Positions 1-11,435 are shown, counted from the first letter of the stretch. The stretch is DNA of 64,000 bases from Cannabis sativa (GCF_029168945.1 NC_083603.1:33453396-33517395); one strand, 5' to 3'. Made by a program: numbers and translations. Notes: generated from the sequence alone by a model not told the origin.

Positions 1-195
1 CAAAAAGTTCTTAGAATAGTGCAAGTGGATTCTGGTCACAGAATACTAAACTCATATTCCATACTAACATACAGTTTGGATCCATTGATAGAAAATGGTT
101 ATTAAACACCTGTGAAGGTGTAACTGTATAATGAGTAATTATTTCTTTGACCACCACTACTATTTAACTCTAAGTCTAAATTGCCCATACAAGTA
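1..195 (-). mobile_element. Copia element F, internal fragment (left arm)
   Basis: Non-coding, degraded copia internal sequence. It matches 34797-35100 in the second copia copy (D), including the shared words TTCTTAGAATAG and CAGTTTGGATCCATTGA. It continues at 5420 after the inserted LTR element, so 1-195 and 5420-9516 are one disrupted element read on the minus strand. The last five bases, AAGTA (191-195), are one copy of the target duplication of that insertion. No open frame survives. Confidence 0.7.
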
Positions 196-1553
196 TGTTA
201 CGAAAATTATAAACACTACGCAAGTATACGCAATCAAGTAGTAAACTCACACAGGTGAAGTCGAACCACAAGGAATTGGATTAACTACTACTAAACTATA
301 CCTATAATTCTATTTGGCAAATCGTAAAGAATGTTGATTTAAAAGAATTAAAGAAATTCAGAAAACTTATAACACGGTTAGAGTTTAAGCAAGATGAGAT
401 GATAGGGAGGAGAATCCTGTTGTTGTTTACCCGAATCGTTAATGCCTAAGTGTTATCCTATTCTTGAAGTGAATGACAGATTATAAAGTAACCTAGCTCT
501 TTTCAGATCTTCTAGGTTCTAAATCACAAATTATCTAATTAATTCCTTAATTAAACTAATATGAAATCAGCATTAGGTAATAATCTACTTGTCACATAAG
601 TCTTGTAAATACTCTCGTTTCACATAGAACATCGATTATCCAAATTTTAGCATTCTCAATTCTCACTTTTCAGATTTTGAATTGAGATCATAAAGCATGC
701 ACAAGGTGATCAATCTTAAACATGAAATTAAGAACAAATTAAAATAATTTCACACACAAGAATGGAGGAATGGCAATTAAACATTAACTAGGCAAAACAT
801 TAAACAACAATCATCATCCTCCCTAAATGGGAAATTTAGTTCAGAAATAAATCCATAACCATTCCTATGACAATATTCAACATAAATAAATTAAAGAGGA
901 ATAGAGAAAGAAACTGATGATGGATGAATTCTGGATCTTCACTTTGAATCACTCTGCTCTTCCTGCCGCTCTCTGCTGTGTTTTAGGGTTCCAAATCGCT
1001 TCCCTTGACTTCCAATCGTAGTTTTCTATTTATATCTAATTTTTAGGGTTCGTCGGACAAAAATACCCCTGACCGTACGGACTCTCGCCGCGGCCAAAAG
1101 TGGTCTCGCCGCGGCCAAAAGTGCATCGAAAAACCACGTTTCTGACCAGACTTTCTAGCCGCGGCCATGGAAATCTCGCCGCGGCGAGATGGAATTTTCT
1201 ACTTCGATCTGTTTTAGTAAAATGAGCATAACTTTCTCATCCAAACTCTAAATGAGCTGATTCAAGATGTGTTGGAAAGATAAAAAAGAGATCTAAAACT
1301 TTAATGATTTGACTTTTTCCAAAATATGATTAGAACATAGTTGAATTTAGGCTTGAAGTTTCAGCTTTATTCTCTTTCAAAATTTTCTCTATTTTATAGA
1401 ACACTGTTTTTCAAAATTTGTCCAATTTCTACATTCCAAGTGTAGAAACCTGAAACAAAAGAAAACAAGCGCAATTCTATTCCAAAAATAATAATGAAGA
1501 AGAAAAACAACTATAAAATATGACCCAAAACTTAGGCTAAAAATAGCATAACA
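196..1553 (-). repeat. 3' LTR of the gag-only element
   Basis: About 1.36 kb, colinear with 4080-5414. Near 1085-1130 it holds a doubled unit built on CTCGCCGCGGCCAAAAGTG, which is single in the other LTR. Ends are TG...CA when read on either strand. The polypurine tract abuts its inner edge at 1554. Confidence 0.9.
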
Positions 1554-1566
1554 AATTCCCCCAAAC
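1554..1566 (-). other. Polypurine tract of the gag-only element
   Basis: On the minus strand the bases next to the 3' LTR read TTTGGGGGAATT, a typical purine run that primes plus-strand DNA synthesis. Its position directly beside the LTR at 1553 agrees with the minus orientation set by the primer-binding site. Confidence 0.85.
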
Positions 1567-2864
1567 TGAATCTTTACTCGCTCCCGAGTAAAGCTAAAAC
1601 TCAACTAAACTAAAAAAAAAACAATGTAATAGATAACTAAACCTTCCAGTGATTGAACTACCACTACCACCTGCACAACTTCAAGCAATCAATAACCAGA
1701 ATTTCAACTCGATAACTCTAAGAACTAACTTGGATGTACAATTTAGAAGTATTTGACGTTCATATCACAACCATTCTACGCTTCCCGACATTCCACTAAC
1801 ACATGATCAATAAGTTTGGATGACATACCTCTCTCCACAAATGTTGACAAATTTTTCTTTGGAATCAATAGGTCTTTTTCAGTTATCACAACGTGGCTTA
1901 GGTACATGGGTAGGTGACAAGTCATTTAAGCTACGTTATACCATAAGCACAATTAACCAAGCAAGTACCCGCACTTATTTTTTCTTTTTCACATACCCCA
2001 AAGAAGATAGTAAGAGATTGCATATTTTTTCTTTATGTGCCTACCCCATTGTTCACACTTGATTCTCAAGAAGAAATTATCACATTTACTCTTCTTTTTT
2101 TTTTCTCTTTTTTTTTTCTCTTCTTTTTCAATAAAGGCACAACACATAACTACTATTTTATTTTATTATTTCTTTTTTTCAATCTCTTACTGCAAAATTT
2201 ATTCCCCCACTTACAACAATTTATCCCCCCCGAACTTGCTTAAAGGCTTATGGCATAATAAGGTATGTTGAGGGTGAAAGTAGTTAAAGATAACGAATTC
2301 AGCTTAGTTAAGTGGTGAAAATTTTTAAAATAGGCTAAGGCTCAACTTTGGGTAAACTAAGGATAAAACTTTTCAGGTAGGCTTAAAAGACTCAATCGAT
2401 CCAAAGAAAATTTGCCTAAATCACTTTCCAAACAAAAATCAACAAGAATTTCGCTTCAAGAGAGTATGTCAAACAAATTCTATTCCATGTCAAGCCGACA
2501 TTCCACAATCCAAATAGAACAAAAGTGATACGCGTCAAAAATAAATGTTTGACATCAAAATGAACAACCTTATAATGCACATCCAATTTAATTCAAAGAG
2601 TTATGACTCAAGCACACGGTTAAGATTTCAATCCATTACACAAGTGAATAACAGTAAGTCAATCAATATTCCAACTCAGTTATCAACACATGACACTAAC
2701 AAAAACAAAAACTAAACTAAAAAAAAATGAAAACATAAACTGAAAAACTGAAAAAAAAAAAATTAAATCTCTCCCCCCCTCCAAACTAAAGATGCACATT
2801 GTCCCCAATGTGTTAAAATAAAATTGTGGTTGAGAGAGACTTACCTGAGTGCCACATCAACAAG
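1567..2864 (-). other. Non-coding interior of the gag-only element
   Basis: About 1.3 kb between gag and the polypurine tract. It is AT-rich, with a T/C-rich stretch at about 2080-2200 and A-rich runs at 2700-2765. I see no polymerase motif and no long frame on the coding strand. Short frames on the plus strand are low-complexity translations of the pyrimidine tract. Confidence 0.6.
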
Positions 2865-3788
2865 CTATTGACGCCCGTAATAAGCGTCATGCAAGACAAC
2901 TTGAAAATTGTTGTTGTACTTGCCTTCAAGCTTGGCAAGTGATGAGTTTGAACTAAAATCAGCACCAACAACATAAGACTTTGGATGATGTGCTTGGGGA
3001 GAAGATTTTTGTAGCTTGTAGAGGATATAATATGGTGTAGATGAAATATATGGATTCATTGGTGGTTTATCAGTCAATATCATTGATGAAGTCGAATAAA
3101 TGATGCCATGTTCTTCTTCATCCTCCAATGTCACAGTTTCTACACTTTCATCTAACAACACTTCTTCTTGTTTCTCACTCTCCACTTGGCTATCCATACC
3201 CTTGCTTGTGATTTCATATTCAATGAGTTCCTCTTCACAAGGATCTTGATCTTCAATTGTAGGCTCATTATCTTCCTTGTATTCAAATAATGACCCTTCT
3301 TCATTGTACCAACAACTCTCATAACTTTCATCATTGGAGTTATTACATTCTGAATCATGAGTCATTGAATTATCACATAAGGATCTCACCATGTCAGTTA
3401 AGCGGTTAATCTCTCCTGGAAGTGATTGTAGAAGTGATAGTAGTTGCTCCTCTTTTTCAGTTTGTTGGGATGAATTTGGGCAATAAGGTGGGTATTGGTG
3501 ACTCCAACCCTGAAGTGATGGATCCCAATGCCAGTCATAATCAAAATCTGCCATATCATTCAACAGATTTATTGCTTCATAGCCTCTCATTAATAGAGGC
3601 GCTCCAGTTGCCTCTACTCCATAATCAACCCATCTTCTTGTTTCATCATTAAGTCCGTTATAAAATAGCCACGTAAAACACCCACTTGAGAAAGTGGGAT
3701 AACATCTCTCTCCAAGCTCTTTAAATCTCCTCCAAGCAGAATAGAATGGTTCATCGTGTTGTTGGGCAAAATCCTCAAGATATAGCAT
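2865..3788 (-). CDS. Gag-like protein of the non-autonomous element
   Basis: A 307-residue open frame. Residues about 10-90 resemble the C-terminal part of the Retrotrans_gag domain of Athila/Tat elements: W-R-R-F-K-E-L near residue 20, then F-Y-N-G-L-N near 43-48, then a M-R-G-Y-E-A segment and an M-A-D...W ending. The rest (about 130-240) is an acidic, low-complexity tail rich in E and D. No CCHC zinc knuckle, protease or polymerase motif is visible. A stop codon lies immediately upstream of the ATG, so the gag N-terminus seen in full Athila proteins is missing. Some function in packaging is possible but not shown. The frame is uninterrupted, which suggests either a recent insertion or retained constraint. 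Confidence 0.75.
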   Translation of the reverse strand: MLYLEDFAQQHDEPFYSAWRRFKELGERCYPTFSSGCFTWLFYNGLNDETRRWVDYGVEATGAPLLMRGYEAINLLNDMADFDYDWHWDPSLQGWSHQYPPYCPNSSQQTEKEEQLLSLLQSLPGEINRLTDMVRSLCDNSMTHDSECNNSNDESYESCWYNEEGSLFEYKEDNEPTIEDQDPCEEELIEYEITSKGMDSQVESEKQEEVLLDESVETVTLEDEEEHGIIYSTSSMILTDKPPMNPYISSTPYYILYKLQKSSPQAHHPKSYVVGADFSSNSSLAKLEGKYNNNFQVVLHDAYYGRQ

Positions 3789-4056
3789 CTAGATTTATCT
3801 TGCAGGTCAAACTCATAAGTAAAACATTAGTAAAATTAAAAAAAAAAAAAAAGAAGCCTAAATTAGTACTAAAAAGATAAAATTTGAAACAACAAAATTA
3901 ATACTAAAACTAAAAAAAGAAAAAACCAAATTAGAACAAAATTTAATTTTTAATAATATTACAAAATTTAATCTAAAAGAAACAGATTAGAAATAAGCAA
4001 AAAGAACCAAAGTAGAAGTTAGTATAATTTTATGTAATATCAATCTTTATACAATT

Positions 4057-4073
4057 CCCCAGCAACGGCGCCA
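4057..4073 (-). other. Primer-binding site (tRNA-Asp type)
   Basis: The plus strand reads CCCCAGCAACGGCGCCA. This equals the 3' end of plant tRNA-Asp (CCCCGGCAACGGCGCCA) with one mismatch. It lies 6 nt inside the 5' LTR edge, on the interior side, which fixes the element's orientation as minus. Confidence 0.9.
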
Positions 4074-4079
4074 AAAACT

Positions 4080-5414
4080 TGTTACGAAAATTATAAACAC
4101 TACGCAAGTATACGCAATCAAGTAGTAAACTCACACAGGTGAGGTCGAACCACAGGGAATTGGATTAACTACTACTAAACTATACCTATAATTTTTGGCA
4201 AATCGTAAAGAATGTTGATTTAAAAGAATTAAAGAAATTCAGAAAACTTATAACACAGTTAGAGTTTAAGCAAGATGAGATGATAGGGAGGAGAATCCTG
4301 TTGTTGTTTACCCGAATCGTTAATGCCTAATTGTTATCTTATTCTTGAAGTGAATGACAGATTATAAAGTAACCTAGCTCTTTTCAGATCTTCTAGGTTC
4401 TAAATCACAAATTATCTAATTAATTCCTTAATTAAACTAATATGAAATCAGCATTAGGTAATAATCTACTTGTCACATAAGTCTTGTAAATACTCTCGTT
4501 TCACATAGAACATCGATTATCCAAATTTTAGCATTCTCAATTCTCACTTTTCAGATTTCGAATTGAGATCATAAAGCATGCACTAGGTGATCAATCTTAA
4601 ACATGAAATTAAGAACAAATTAAAATAATTTCACACACAAGAATGGAGGAATGGAAATTAAACATTAACTAGGCAAAACATTAAACAACAATCATCATCC
4701 TCCCTAAATGAAAAATTTAGTTCAGAAATAAATCCATAACCATTCCTATGACAATATTCAACATAAATAAATTAAAAAGGAATAGAGAAAAAAATCTGAT
4801 GGTGGATGAATTCTGGATCTTCACTTTGAATCACTCTGCTCTTCTTGCCGCTCTCTGCTGTGTTTTAGGGTTCCAAATCGCTTCCCTTGACTTCCAATCG
4901 CAGTTTTCTATTTATATCTAATTTTTAGGGTTCGTCGGACAAAAATACCCCTGACCGTACGGACGCTCGCCGCGGCCAAAAGTGCATCAAAAAATCACGT
5001 TTCTGCCCAGACTTTCTAGCCGCGGCCATGGAAATCTCGCCGCGGTGAGATGGAATTTTCTGCTTCGATCTGTTTAGTAAAATGAGCATAACTTTTTCAT
5101 CCAAACTCCAAATGAGCTGATTCAAGATGCGCTGAAAAGATAAAAAAAGAGATCTAAAACTTTAATGTTTTGACTTTTTCCAAAATATGATCAGAACATA
5201 GTCGAATTTAGGCTTGAAGTTTCAGCTTTATTCTCTTTCAAAATTTTCTCTATTTTATAGATCACTGTTTTTCAAAATTTGTCCAATTTCTACGTTCCAA
5301 GTGTAGAAACCTGAAACTAAAGAAAACAAGCGCAATTCTATTCCAAAAATAATAATAAAGAAGAAAAACAACTATAAAATGTGACCCAAAACTTAGGCTA
5401 AAAATAGCCTAACA
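4080..5414 (-). repeat. 5' LTR of the gag-only element
   Basis: Direct repeat partner of 196-1553, about 1.34 kb. On the minus strand it begins TGTTAGGC and ends CGTAACA. It differs from the other LTR by scattered substitutions and small indels, for example loss of one of two tandem copies of a CTCGCCGCGGCCAAAAGTG-like unit near 4965. GC-rich CCGCGG palindromes at about 4970-5045 stand out in an AT-rich repeat. Confidence 0.9.
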
Positions 5415-5624
5415 AAGTAGGAGATTTTTAAGATTAATGATTTATATCATTTTGGGATAGAATTTCAGGAATATAATCATATGCGTCATTTAATATCTTA
5501 ATAGAAAATATAGAATGACATGAAATGATTTATAGACCATTCATCCAATGATATGTTATTGAGCTAATTCGAAATGAATAAGCTAAGAGGAATTTGGATA
5601 ATTTCGTATTTAAATAAGAATCCA

Positions 5625-6370
5625 ACGATGCTCTGATTAGCGAGAGTCAAAGTAATCTTATTTATACAATCTTCTTGTTTCATATTGTAAATACTAGTCT
5701 AATGTGTCATCAATTGATGAACAACTAGATGTTGCATTTACAATATTTATCTTTCAAGATCTAACACTATTATGTTTGTCTAATGGTAAAAATCCATTAG
5801 GGGTTTATCTCATTAGAACAACAAACCAAGTTAGACCAACAATGAAGATTTGAAATTAAACTACAATTTAATAACAGAAAATAACATGGTTCAATATAAA
5901 TTCATACACAATTCAGAAATTATTTAAACATATAGCAAGTAGGAATGACAAGTGAAAATACTAAAACATACAATCCTAAATAATTTCCAAGGTCTTCAAC
6001 AAACTGATATCAGTGTCCCGTTTAGGCGAGAGTCAGTGATACCATCCATTGAATAGAGTTGTCAGCTCATCTAAAATGATAAACATTCTAGCAACCTTTT
6101 ATTCGATCAAGATTGGAATCTAGTGTTGTCCCATTTAGGCGAGAGTCAAGGCTATTCTATCTTATGAGCTTCCACCATTGTTTCATACTCTTGCAAGTCT
6201 TATACAGTCGCCACCATTAGGGTGATCAATACTATATAAAAAACTTACAAAAATACTTATCTCTCGAGATTAAACGGTGCTAACTTGCTAATGAACGTTC
6301 CTCCATTAGGGATGATTACTCACTAAAACAATAGCTATGTAAAGCCAACAATGGAGATCGAATATCCTAA
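5625..6370 (-). repeat. Duplicated leader module in copia F
   Basis: Two related modules lie about 0.5 kb apart. Each begins (plus strand) with a CCCGTTTAGGCGAGAGTCA-type motif. It continues through a TATTTCATATTGTAA-like or TGTTTCATACTCTTGCAA-like segment and an ACTTATCTTTC(A)AGAT-like segment, then a CATTAGGG motif, and ends near CAACAATGAAGA or CAACAATGGAGA. The motif occurs at about 6018-6036 and 6147-6165, with a degenerate copy at about 5640. The same arrangement is seen in copy D at 35320-36085. Confidence 0.6.
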
Positions 6371-7660
6371 TAATAAAGCTCATTATTTAAAGTGTATTTT
6401 CTTCTAATATTTATTTTAATCAATTTATTTTAAATATATATTTATTTAATTAAAATTTCCAATTTAGAAAGAAAAATTCTAACTATAAATTTTAATTTAA
6501 TATTTATAAATTATACTTAGATGGATATGAAAATAACGTGAATTATTTCCATCTTAGTAATAATTTCCAATAAATATTTAGAAAATTATTCAATTTAAGT
6601 TGTTTCAAAATTAATTTAAATTAATTTACAACTCAAATTTAACTTTCTATAAATATATATTGCATTTCGAAAAAATTGAAGTATTTAAGAATACAATTTT
6701 CGAACTTGCTTGTTAAAATAAAATAAAAATAAATCCTAGAAAAATTATTCTAATTTTATGTTGGCCCAAAATTAATTAATAAAATTAATTTACAACAAAA
6801 AATATAATTTTCATATTTAATTAAATATTAAAGAAAAATTTCAAATATTTAAGTATCATGATCCAGAATCAACTTAAATATTAATTTTCTATTTAATTAA
6901 ATACACTAGAAAAATACTTCAAGCAAAACAGACAATAACTATCTAGACTTTCATTGACTAATTAATTCAATTTTTAATTATAATATATTTTAGTTCATTT
7001 ATTTTAGTTAATCATTAAATGAAAAAATCATTGATTTAAGTTGGTCCAAAATTAAAATAAATAATTTTCAATTTTAATCTATTTTTCAAATAAAATTTGA
7101 AATTTCTGCATTAAAGAAATGCAATTTCGAAATTGTGGGAAAAAAATTAATAAAATAAAATAAAATGTATTTTGAAAATTATTCAGATTTAAGTTATTCT
7201 GAAATAAGATTCCAAACTTAAGATAATTTTCAACTTTAATTAAATAACATGAAAATTTATAATATTTAAGTATCATGATGAAAATCAACTTAGATATTGA
7301 AATTTTTAATTTAATTAAATGTATTAAATTCAAGAAATAAATAATTAAGTATAGAGGAAACTTAATTATTAATTCTAGTTTAATACTAGGAAAATATACT
7401 AAACTTAGATTGTACCAAAATTAATTATTAAACAATTAATTTCACAATCAATGATATTTTCCTATTTAATATTAGAAATAATAACTAGTACTAGAAATAA
7501 CTATCTAGAATATATCATTGACTAAGTGTTTTTCTAAAATTAACTTTAAAATATTACAATGAAAAATAAATTTCATATATTTTAAAAGTTAATTATGTTG
7601 CTAATTCAATTTTAATTAGGTTAGACTAATATAATTAACCTAATACAATAATTTAAATAA

Positions 7661-7785
7661 GGCAAATGGGCCTTCACAATTGGGGTAGTTCATGTGAGGG
7701 GGAGCTGAGTTCAGTATGTCGTACCCGCTTCTATTGGCCCCCAACTCTCACACAAGGCCCAAAAGAGAGGAATTTAACCTTTAAA
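7661..7785 (-). other. Conserved copia leader block (copy F)
   Basis: A GC-richer segment beginning GGCAAATGGGCCTTCACAAT and ending in AAGGCCCAAAAGAGAGG. It recurs at 43283-43400 (D), at 62110-62225 (E) and inverted at 45425-45540 (G), while the sequence around it has drifted strongly. GTGAGGGGG and CCCCCAACTCTCAC within it can pair to form a stem with small bulges. Confidence 0.65.
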
Positions 7786-9009
7786 TAAACAATTGTTATT
7801 CATTAAATAAGCCCAAATCTAATTGGGCCTAAATAAAATTACTTATGTCAAATTTTATTTTAGCAACCTAGTCCATTTACTTAGTAAAACTTAAATAGGC
7901 TTCCTATATGCATCTAAGCCCAATAGCAAACATATAGGCGCACACAGGTCAAATAATTTGGATGGGCCCTATCATGTTACTAGGTTTACACAGATGAAAG
8001 AAGTACAAAATTTACCTGTTACAAATTATTTATAAGATCTATTGACAATTAGACTATGATTAAAATCAGATCATTGGATCTGTCAACAAGTTAATCATAG
8101 CAATTTAGATCAAATGAATAATAGGTTTATTAAAAAAAAATTGAATAAACAATATAAAATTAAATAAACATTGTCCATGTAACAAATGTGAAATAAGATA
8201 TTAATATAATTAAATTATTATTCTTAAACTAACCAACTAAAATTTGAAGAATTTAGGGTTGTTAAAAACAAACCTCAAAAATCTCAAAAATTAGAAACTA
8301 ATTTTAAAATATCTAGTTTTATTTGAATCAAATTAAATTAAATATCAAATAAGATCAATGATTTGAAAGAAAGAATATTCAATATCACTTTCAAATCTTA
8401 TAATTTAATAAAATAAACCAATTTTAAAATAGATTTGGTTAGATAATTATTATTTTAGTAATAAAATAATAAATAAATAATAATTACCATAATTATATGT
8501 CAAAATATCTCCAATTAAGCAATATTCAAATTTCTACAAAAATATCTAAGTTATTTAAATATTTAAGATATGATTTATAAATTTCCAATAAATAAAAAAT
8601 GATATATATATATAGAAAAATATTATTTTTAAACTTATAATTTATAAATAATTAAATATTTAACAAAATAACAAATTTTGAATTTGAAAATATTATAGTA
8701 AGTATATCTATAAAAATATCTATGTTAATTTCAAATTTATTAATTATTTAATTTGTCATATAAGATAATTTTAATATAATATTTTAAATAAAAAAGACAA
8801 ATTTATCTTTTAATTTAAAATATGTTAAATATCAAAATATCTAATCTTATAATTAAATAATATATAAATATTAAAAAAGTTAACAAATTTTTAAATCTGA
8901 CCATAATTGGAAATATGTAAAATTAGACAAATCTAAAATTGGAAAATCGAATTTTGGGAAACAATCCCATAAAAAATTAGATTTTTGGGGAAAAACCCAC
9001 AAAATTCGC

Positions 9010-9245
9010 AATTTCGGGTTGGCTGTCAGGACAGGCTGCACGTGCAGCCCAGGAAGGTTGCACGCAGCCTCGGGCGCGCGCGGAGCAAGGAGATTGCAGC
9101 CCTATCTGCCGAGAAATCTCGGCGGGCTACAGGGTTCCTAGGCGAGACGCATGGACGTGCTGCAGGGTGAACGACCGAGGTTCACGCGCGTGGATGGGGG
9201 GCTTGTCCGAGGGTCTGGTGCGCATGAGCACCACCCTCGACACCA
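9010..9245. other. GC-rich island with hairpins in the copia F leader
   Basis: A sharply GC-rich stretch about 260 bp inside the primer-binding site, in an otherwise AT-rich leader. It contains a perfect 16-bp palindrome GGCTGCACGTGCAGCC (9034-9049) and a hairpin GCCGAGA-AA-TCTCGGC (9108-9123). No corresponding island is obvious in copy E near 63.4 kb. The 61-codon frame here is most likely a by-product of high GC. Confidence 0.7.
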
Positions 9246-9501
9246 TTGAACCCCGATTTTTCCAAAATTCATAACTCTTTCAATTTTTATCGGAATTAAG
9301 TTCCGTAAAAACGAAAATTGCTTAATTTTTCACAAGGAATCCAAATAAAATATTTTCAAAAATAGAAAAAAATATTTTTCATGGAAAAATTTCGTACAAC
9401 ACATACATTCATCACATAAGCACATAAACCAACATGAAACCATCCAAATCAACACAAAACATCGTTTTAATTCATATTTCATGAAAGTAAATCATTACCA
9501 T

Positions 9502-9514
9502 GGCTCTGATACCA
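9502..9514 (-). other. Primer-binding site (initiator tRNA-Met), copia F
   Basis: The plus strand reads GGCTCTGATACCA, the 3' end of plant initiator tRNA-Met. On the minus strand this is the TGGTATCAGAGC primer site typical of Ty1/copia elements. It lies 2 nt inside the LTR start at 9517. Confidence 0.9.
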
Positions 9515-9516
9515 GT

Positions 9517-10506
9517 TGTTGGAAATTATTTTACCAGGATCTAGATTTACTACCAAGTATGTTTCATTAACAACCTAATATGAATTCTAAAACAATAAAA
9601 TAAACACATATAAAGTTTAGTAAACCTTACATTGGGTGCAACGGAATATAATGACTCCTTCCATTCAGATTTCTAGCCCTTGATTCCTTTCTATAGGAGA
9701 GCATTATCAAGATCTAAATCTGGATCTCTTTCTCTCCTTCCTTTGATGCTGATTCTCCTTCTTGTTGTTTGGATTCTCCTACAGTCTTACACACTATGAT
9801 TGAGATACCACTTGATGTGTGTGGGGACTACTCATTCACTCAAGGATTTCGAAATTGAAGAGAGGAAAAGAGAGAGAGGGGCGGCTATGGCTTTTTCTGA
9901 AAGAAACAATGTGCAAAGTCATGAGTTTCCTAAAGCCAATACTTTATATTTATAGAATGCCATCTAGGTTTAGGTTCGAATTATATGGCATTAAAATAAT
10001 GAAAAAAATAAAATGGTAAACCCTTTGCATAGTGGGCGACCATATAAGGAAATTGGGCCTCATTTTGCAACTTTCTCATTTCGTTATTTTTCAATCCCAT
10101 TTTCTTAAAAATGCCAATTTTCCAATTTAACCATTTAAATGCCAATTCTAATTATTTAATAACTAAAAATTAATTATTAAATAATATTGTCATTTAATAT
10201 ATTTATTAATTTAGACATATAAAGTATCTTAATTAATAAATAAACCTAGAATCTCTTTTCTTTACAATTTCGCCCTTGCTTAGTGAAAATTCATAAAGTA
10301 GACATCGTCTAACTTTAGAATTATAATTGATTAATTAAAATCAATTAACTGAGTCTTACAAGCAGTATGGTCTCAACTAGTATGGGGACCATGAGTCTAT
10401 ATAACCGAGCTTCCAATAAGTCGAACCGAATTAACCAAGTAAATTCCCTAACTTATTAATTCCTTATTGAATCCACACTTAGAACTTGGAATTGCACTCT
10501 CAATCA
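9517..10506 (-). repeat. Copia F 5' LTR, truncated
   Basis: Begins TGTTGGAAATTATTTTACC and is colinear with the solo LTR at 36974 and the E LTRs at 45993 and 63725. Similarity stops after GAATTGCACTCTCAATCA at about 10506, roughly halfway through the 1.87-kb family LTR. The outer half is therefore lost. It includes a TATTTATAG segment near 9948 (a TATA box on the minus strand). Confidence 0.85.
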
Positions 10507-11435
10507 ACGGGGTCAATGAAAGTACCAAATGATTGACCTTGAAAAGTGATCAACCGACAACGGGGTCATGTAGATCTAATGCTTGCCACGTGTGTGACAA
10601 AGAAGAATAAAAAGTAATAGACAATAGGATTTGATATATAGGTTCGGCCCCCTTGTGGTAGTAGGTAATGACATACTCCTCTTTTAGTTGTATTATACCG
10701 AAAGAATTTCTATCCAGAACGCTATAAGTAGGATTTGCTATAATACCCTTAGGATTACAATCAATGCCTCGCAAAACTATGAGAGAATAACAATGTAGTT
10801 GTAAGTTGTAATATATAGTGTTGACTATATAGATTGAAAGAGTAATAATATATATAAAAATACGAGAGTATTTGGAAAAATATGTTTTTTTTCTTCCCTA
10901 TTGTCACTTACAAAAGTTTCTCTTGTCTTTTTGACACAACCCGCATTATGCCGAACACTACAGTTCAAACATGCTAATTTGCAAAGAATTATTTATAAGA
11001 AAAAACAATACTATTTTACAAATGGACATTCAAAAAATTGTCTATTTTCGTTGTGGAGTATGTTCGTTACTTGATTTAAAAAGACTCAACAAAGGTTAGC
11101 ATCCTGTATAATGACTCACACCGTACAAGCAAGGGCTCCACAAATAAAATACAATAACATATAAATGAAGAATGTGAACCTGAAATGAAAAGATGATTAC
11201 AAACAAGTAATAAATAATAAAGTACAAAAATATGACAATTTCAACATGATTATCTATATTAGTGAAAGCACCAAGAAGATCGTACTTGTGTGATTTACAA
11301 CTGATTTAGTTCTTATTTTGACAGTTTCAACTCAACTTTCAAATGGCAAAGTCGGTATCAGTTGAAATTGTGTGTTGTAGTCTTAAATAACATTATAGAG
11401 TCTTCACAAAAATTCATTTAAAACTACTCATTTTT
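10507..11435. other. Intergenic stretch without recognised features
   Basis: AT-rich sequence between the truncated copia LTR and the fold-back element. I see no long frame, no splice-flanked exon and no clear repeat. It marks the left edge of the gene-bearing island. Confidence 0.4.

Larger units (their letters stand above)
196..5414 (-). mobile_element. Gag-only, Athila-like non-autonomous LTR retrotransposon
   Basis: This is a structurally complete element of 5.2 kb. Two long LTRs (196-1553 and 4080-5414) start TG and end CA, and the element is flanked by a perfect 5-bp duplication AAGTA (191-195 and 5415-5419). On the minus strand the order is LTR, primer-binding site complementary to tRNA-Asp, a gag-like ORF, a non-coding stretch, polypurine tract, LTR. 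No protease, reverse transcriptase, RNase H or integrase is present in the 2.5-kb interior, so it would have to be mobilised by a relative. The tRNA-Asp primer site and the gag type both fit the Athila/Tat branch of Ty3/gypsy (family knowledge). The related sequence near 35.1 kb shows the empty site, which confirms both ends. Confidence 0.9.
5420..9501 (-). mobile_element. Copia element F, long leader (right arm)
   Basis: This is the AT-rich 5' untranslated region of a minus-strand copia element, running from the primer-binding site at 9502 down to the interrupted junction at 5420. It is colinear with 35105-36490 plus 42360-44210 (copy D) and with about 60120-63700 (copy E). It carries no gag frame. 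Where copy E has its intact gag, F instead has a second copy of a leader module. A 120-bp better-conserved block at 7661-7785 recurs in all copies. Short ORFs in the region are random. Confidence 0.75.

Noticed and set aside
1820..2271. Frames rich in Phe and Ser
   Set aside because: Translation of a T/C tract inside the gag-only element.
8985..9170. 61-codon frame in the GC-rich copia leader
   Set aside because: Basic, low-information translation of a GC-rich non-coding leader, absent from sister copies.
9502..9514. tRNA-Met-like strings here and at 63710, and a tRNA-Asp-like string at 4057
   Set aside because: They are only 13-17 nt long and sit beside LTR edges, so they are primer-binding sites, not tRNA genes.
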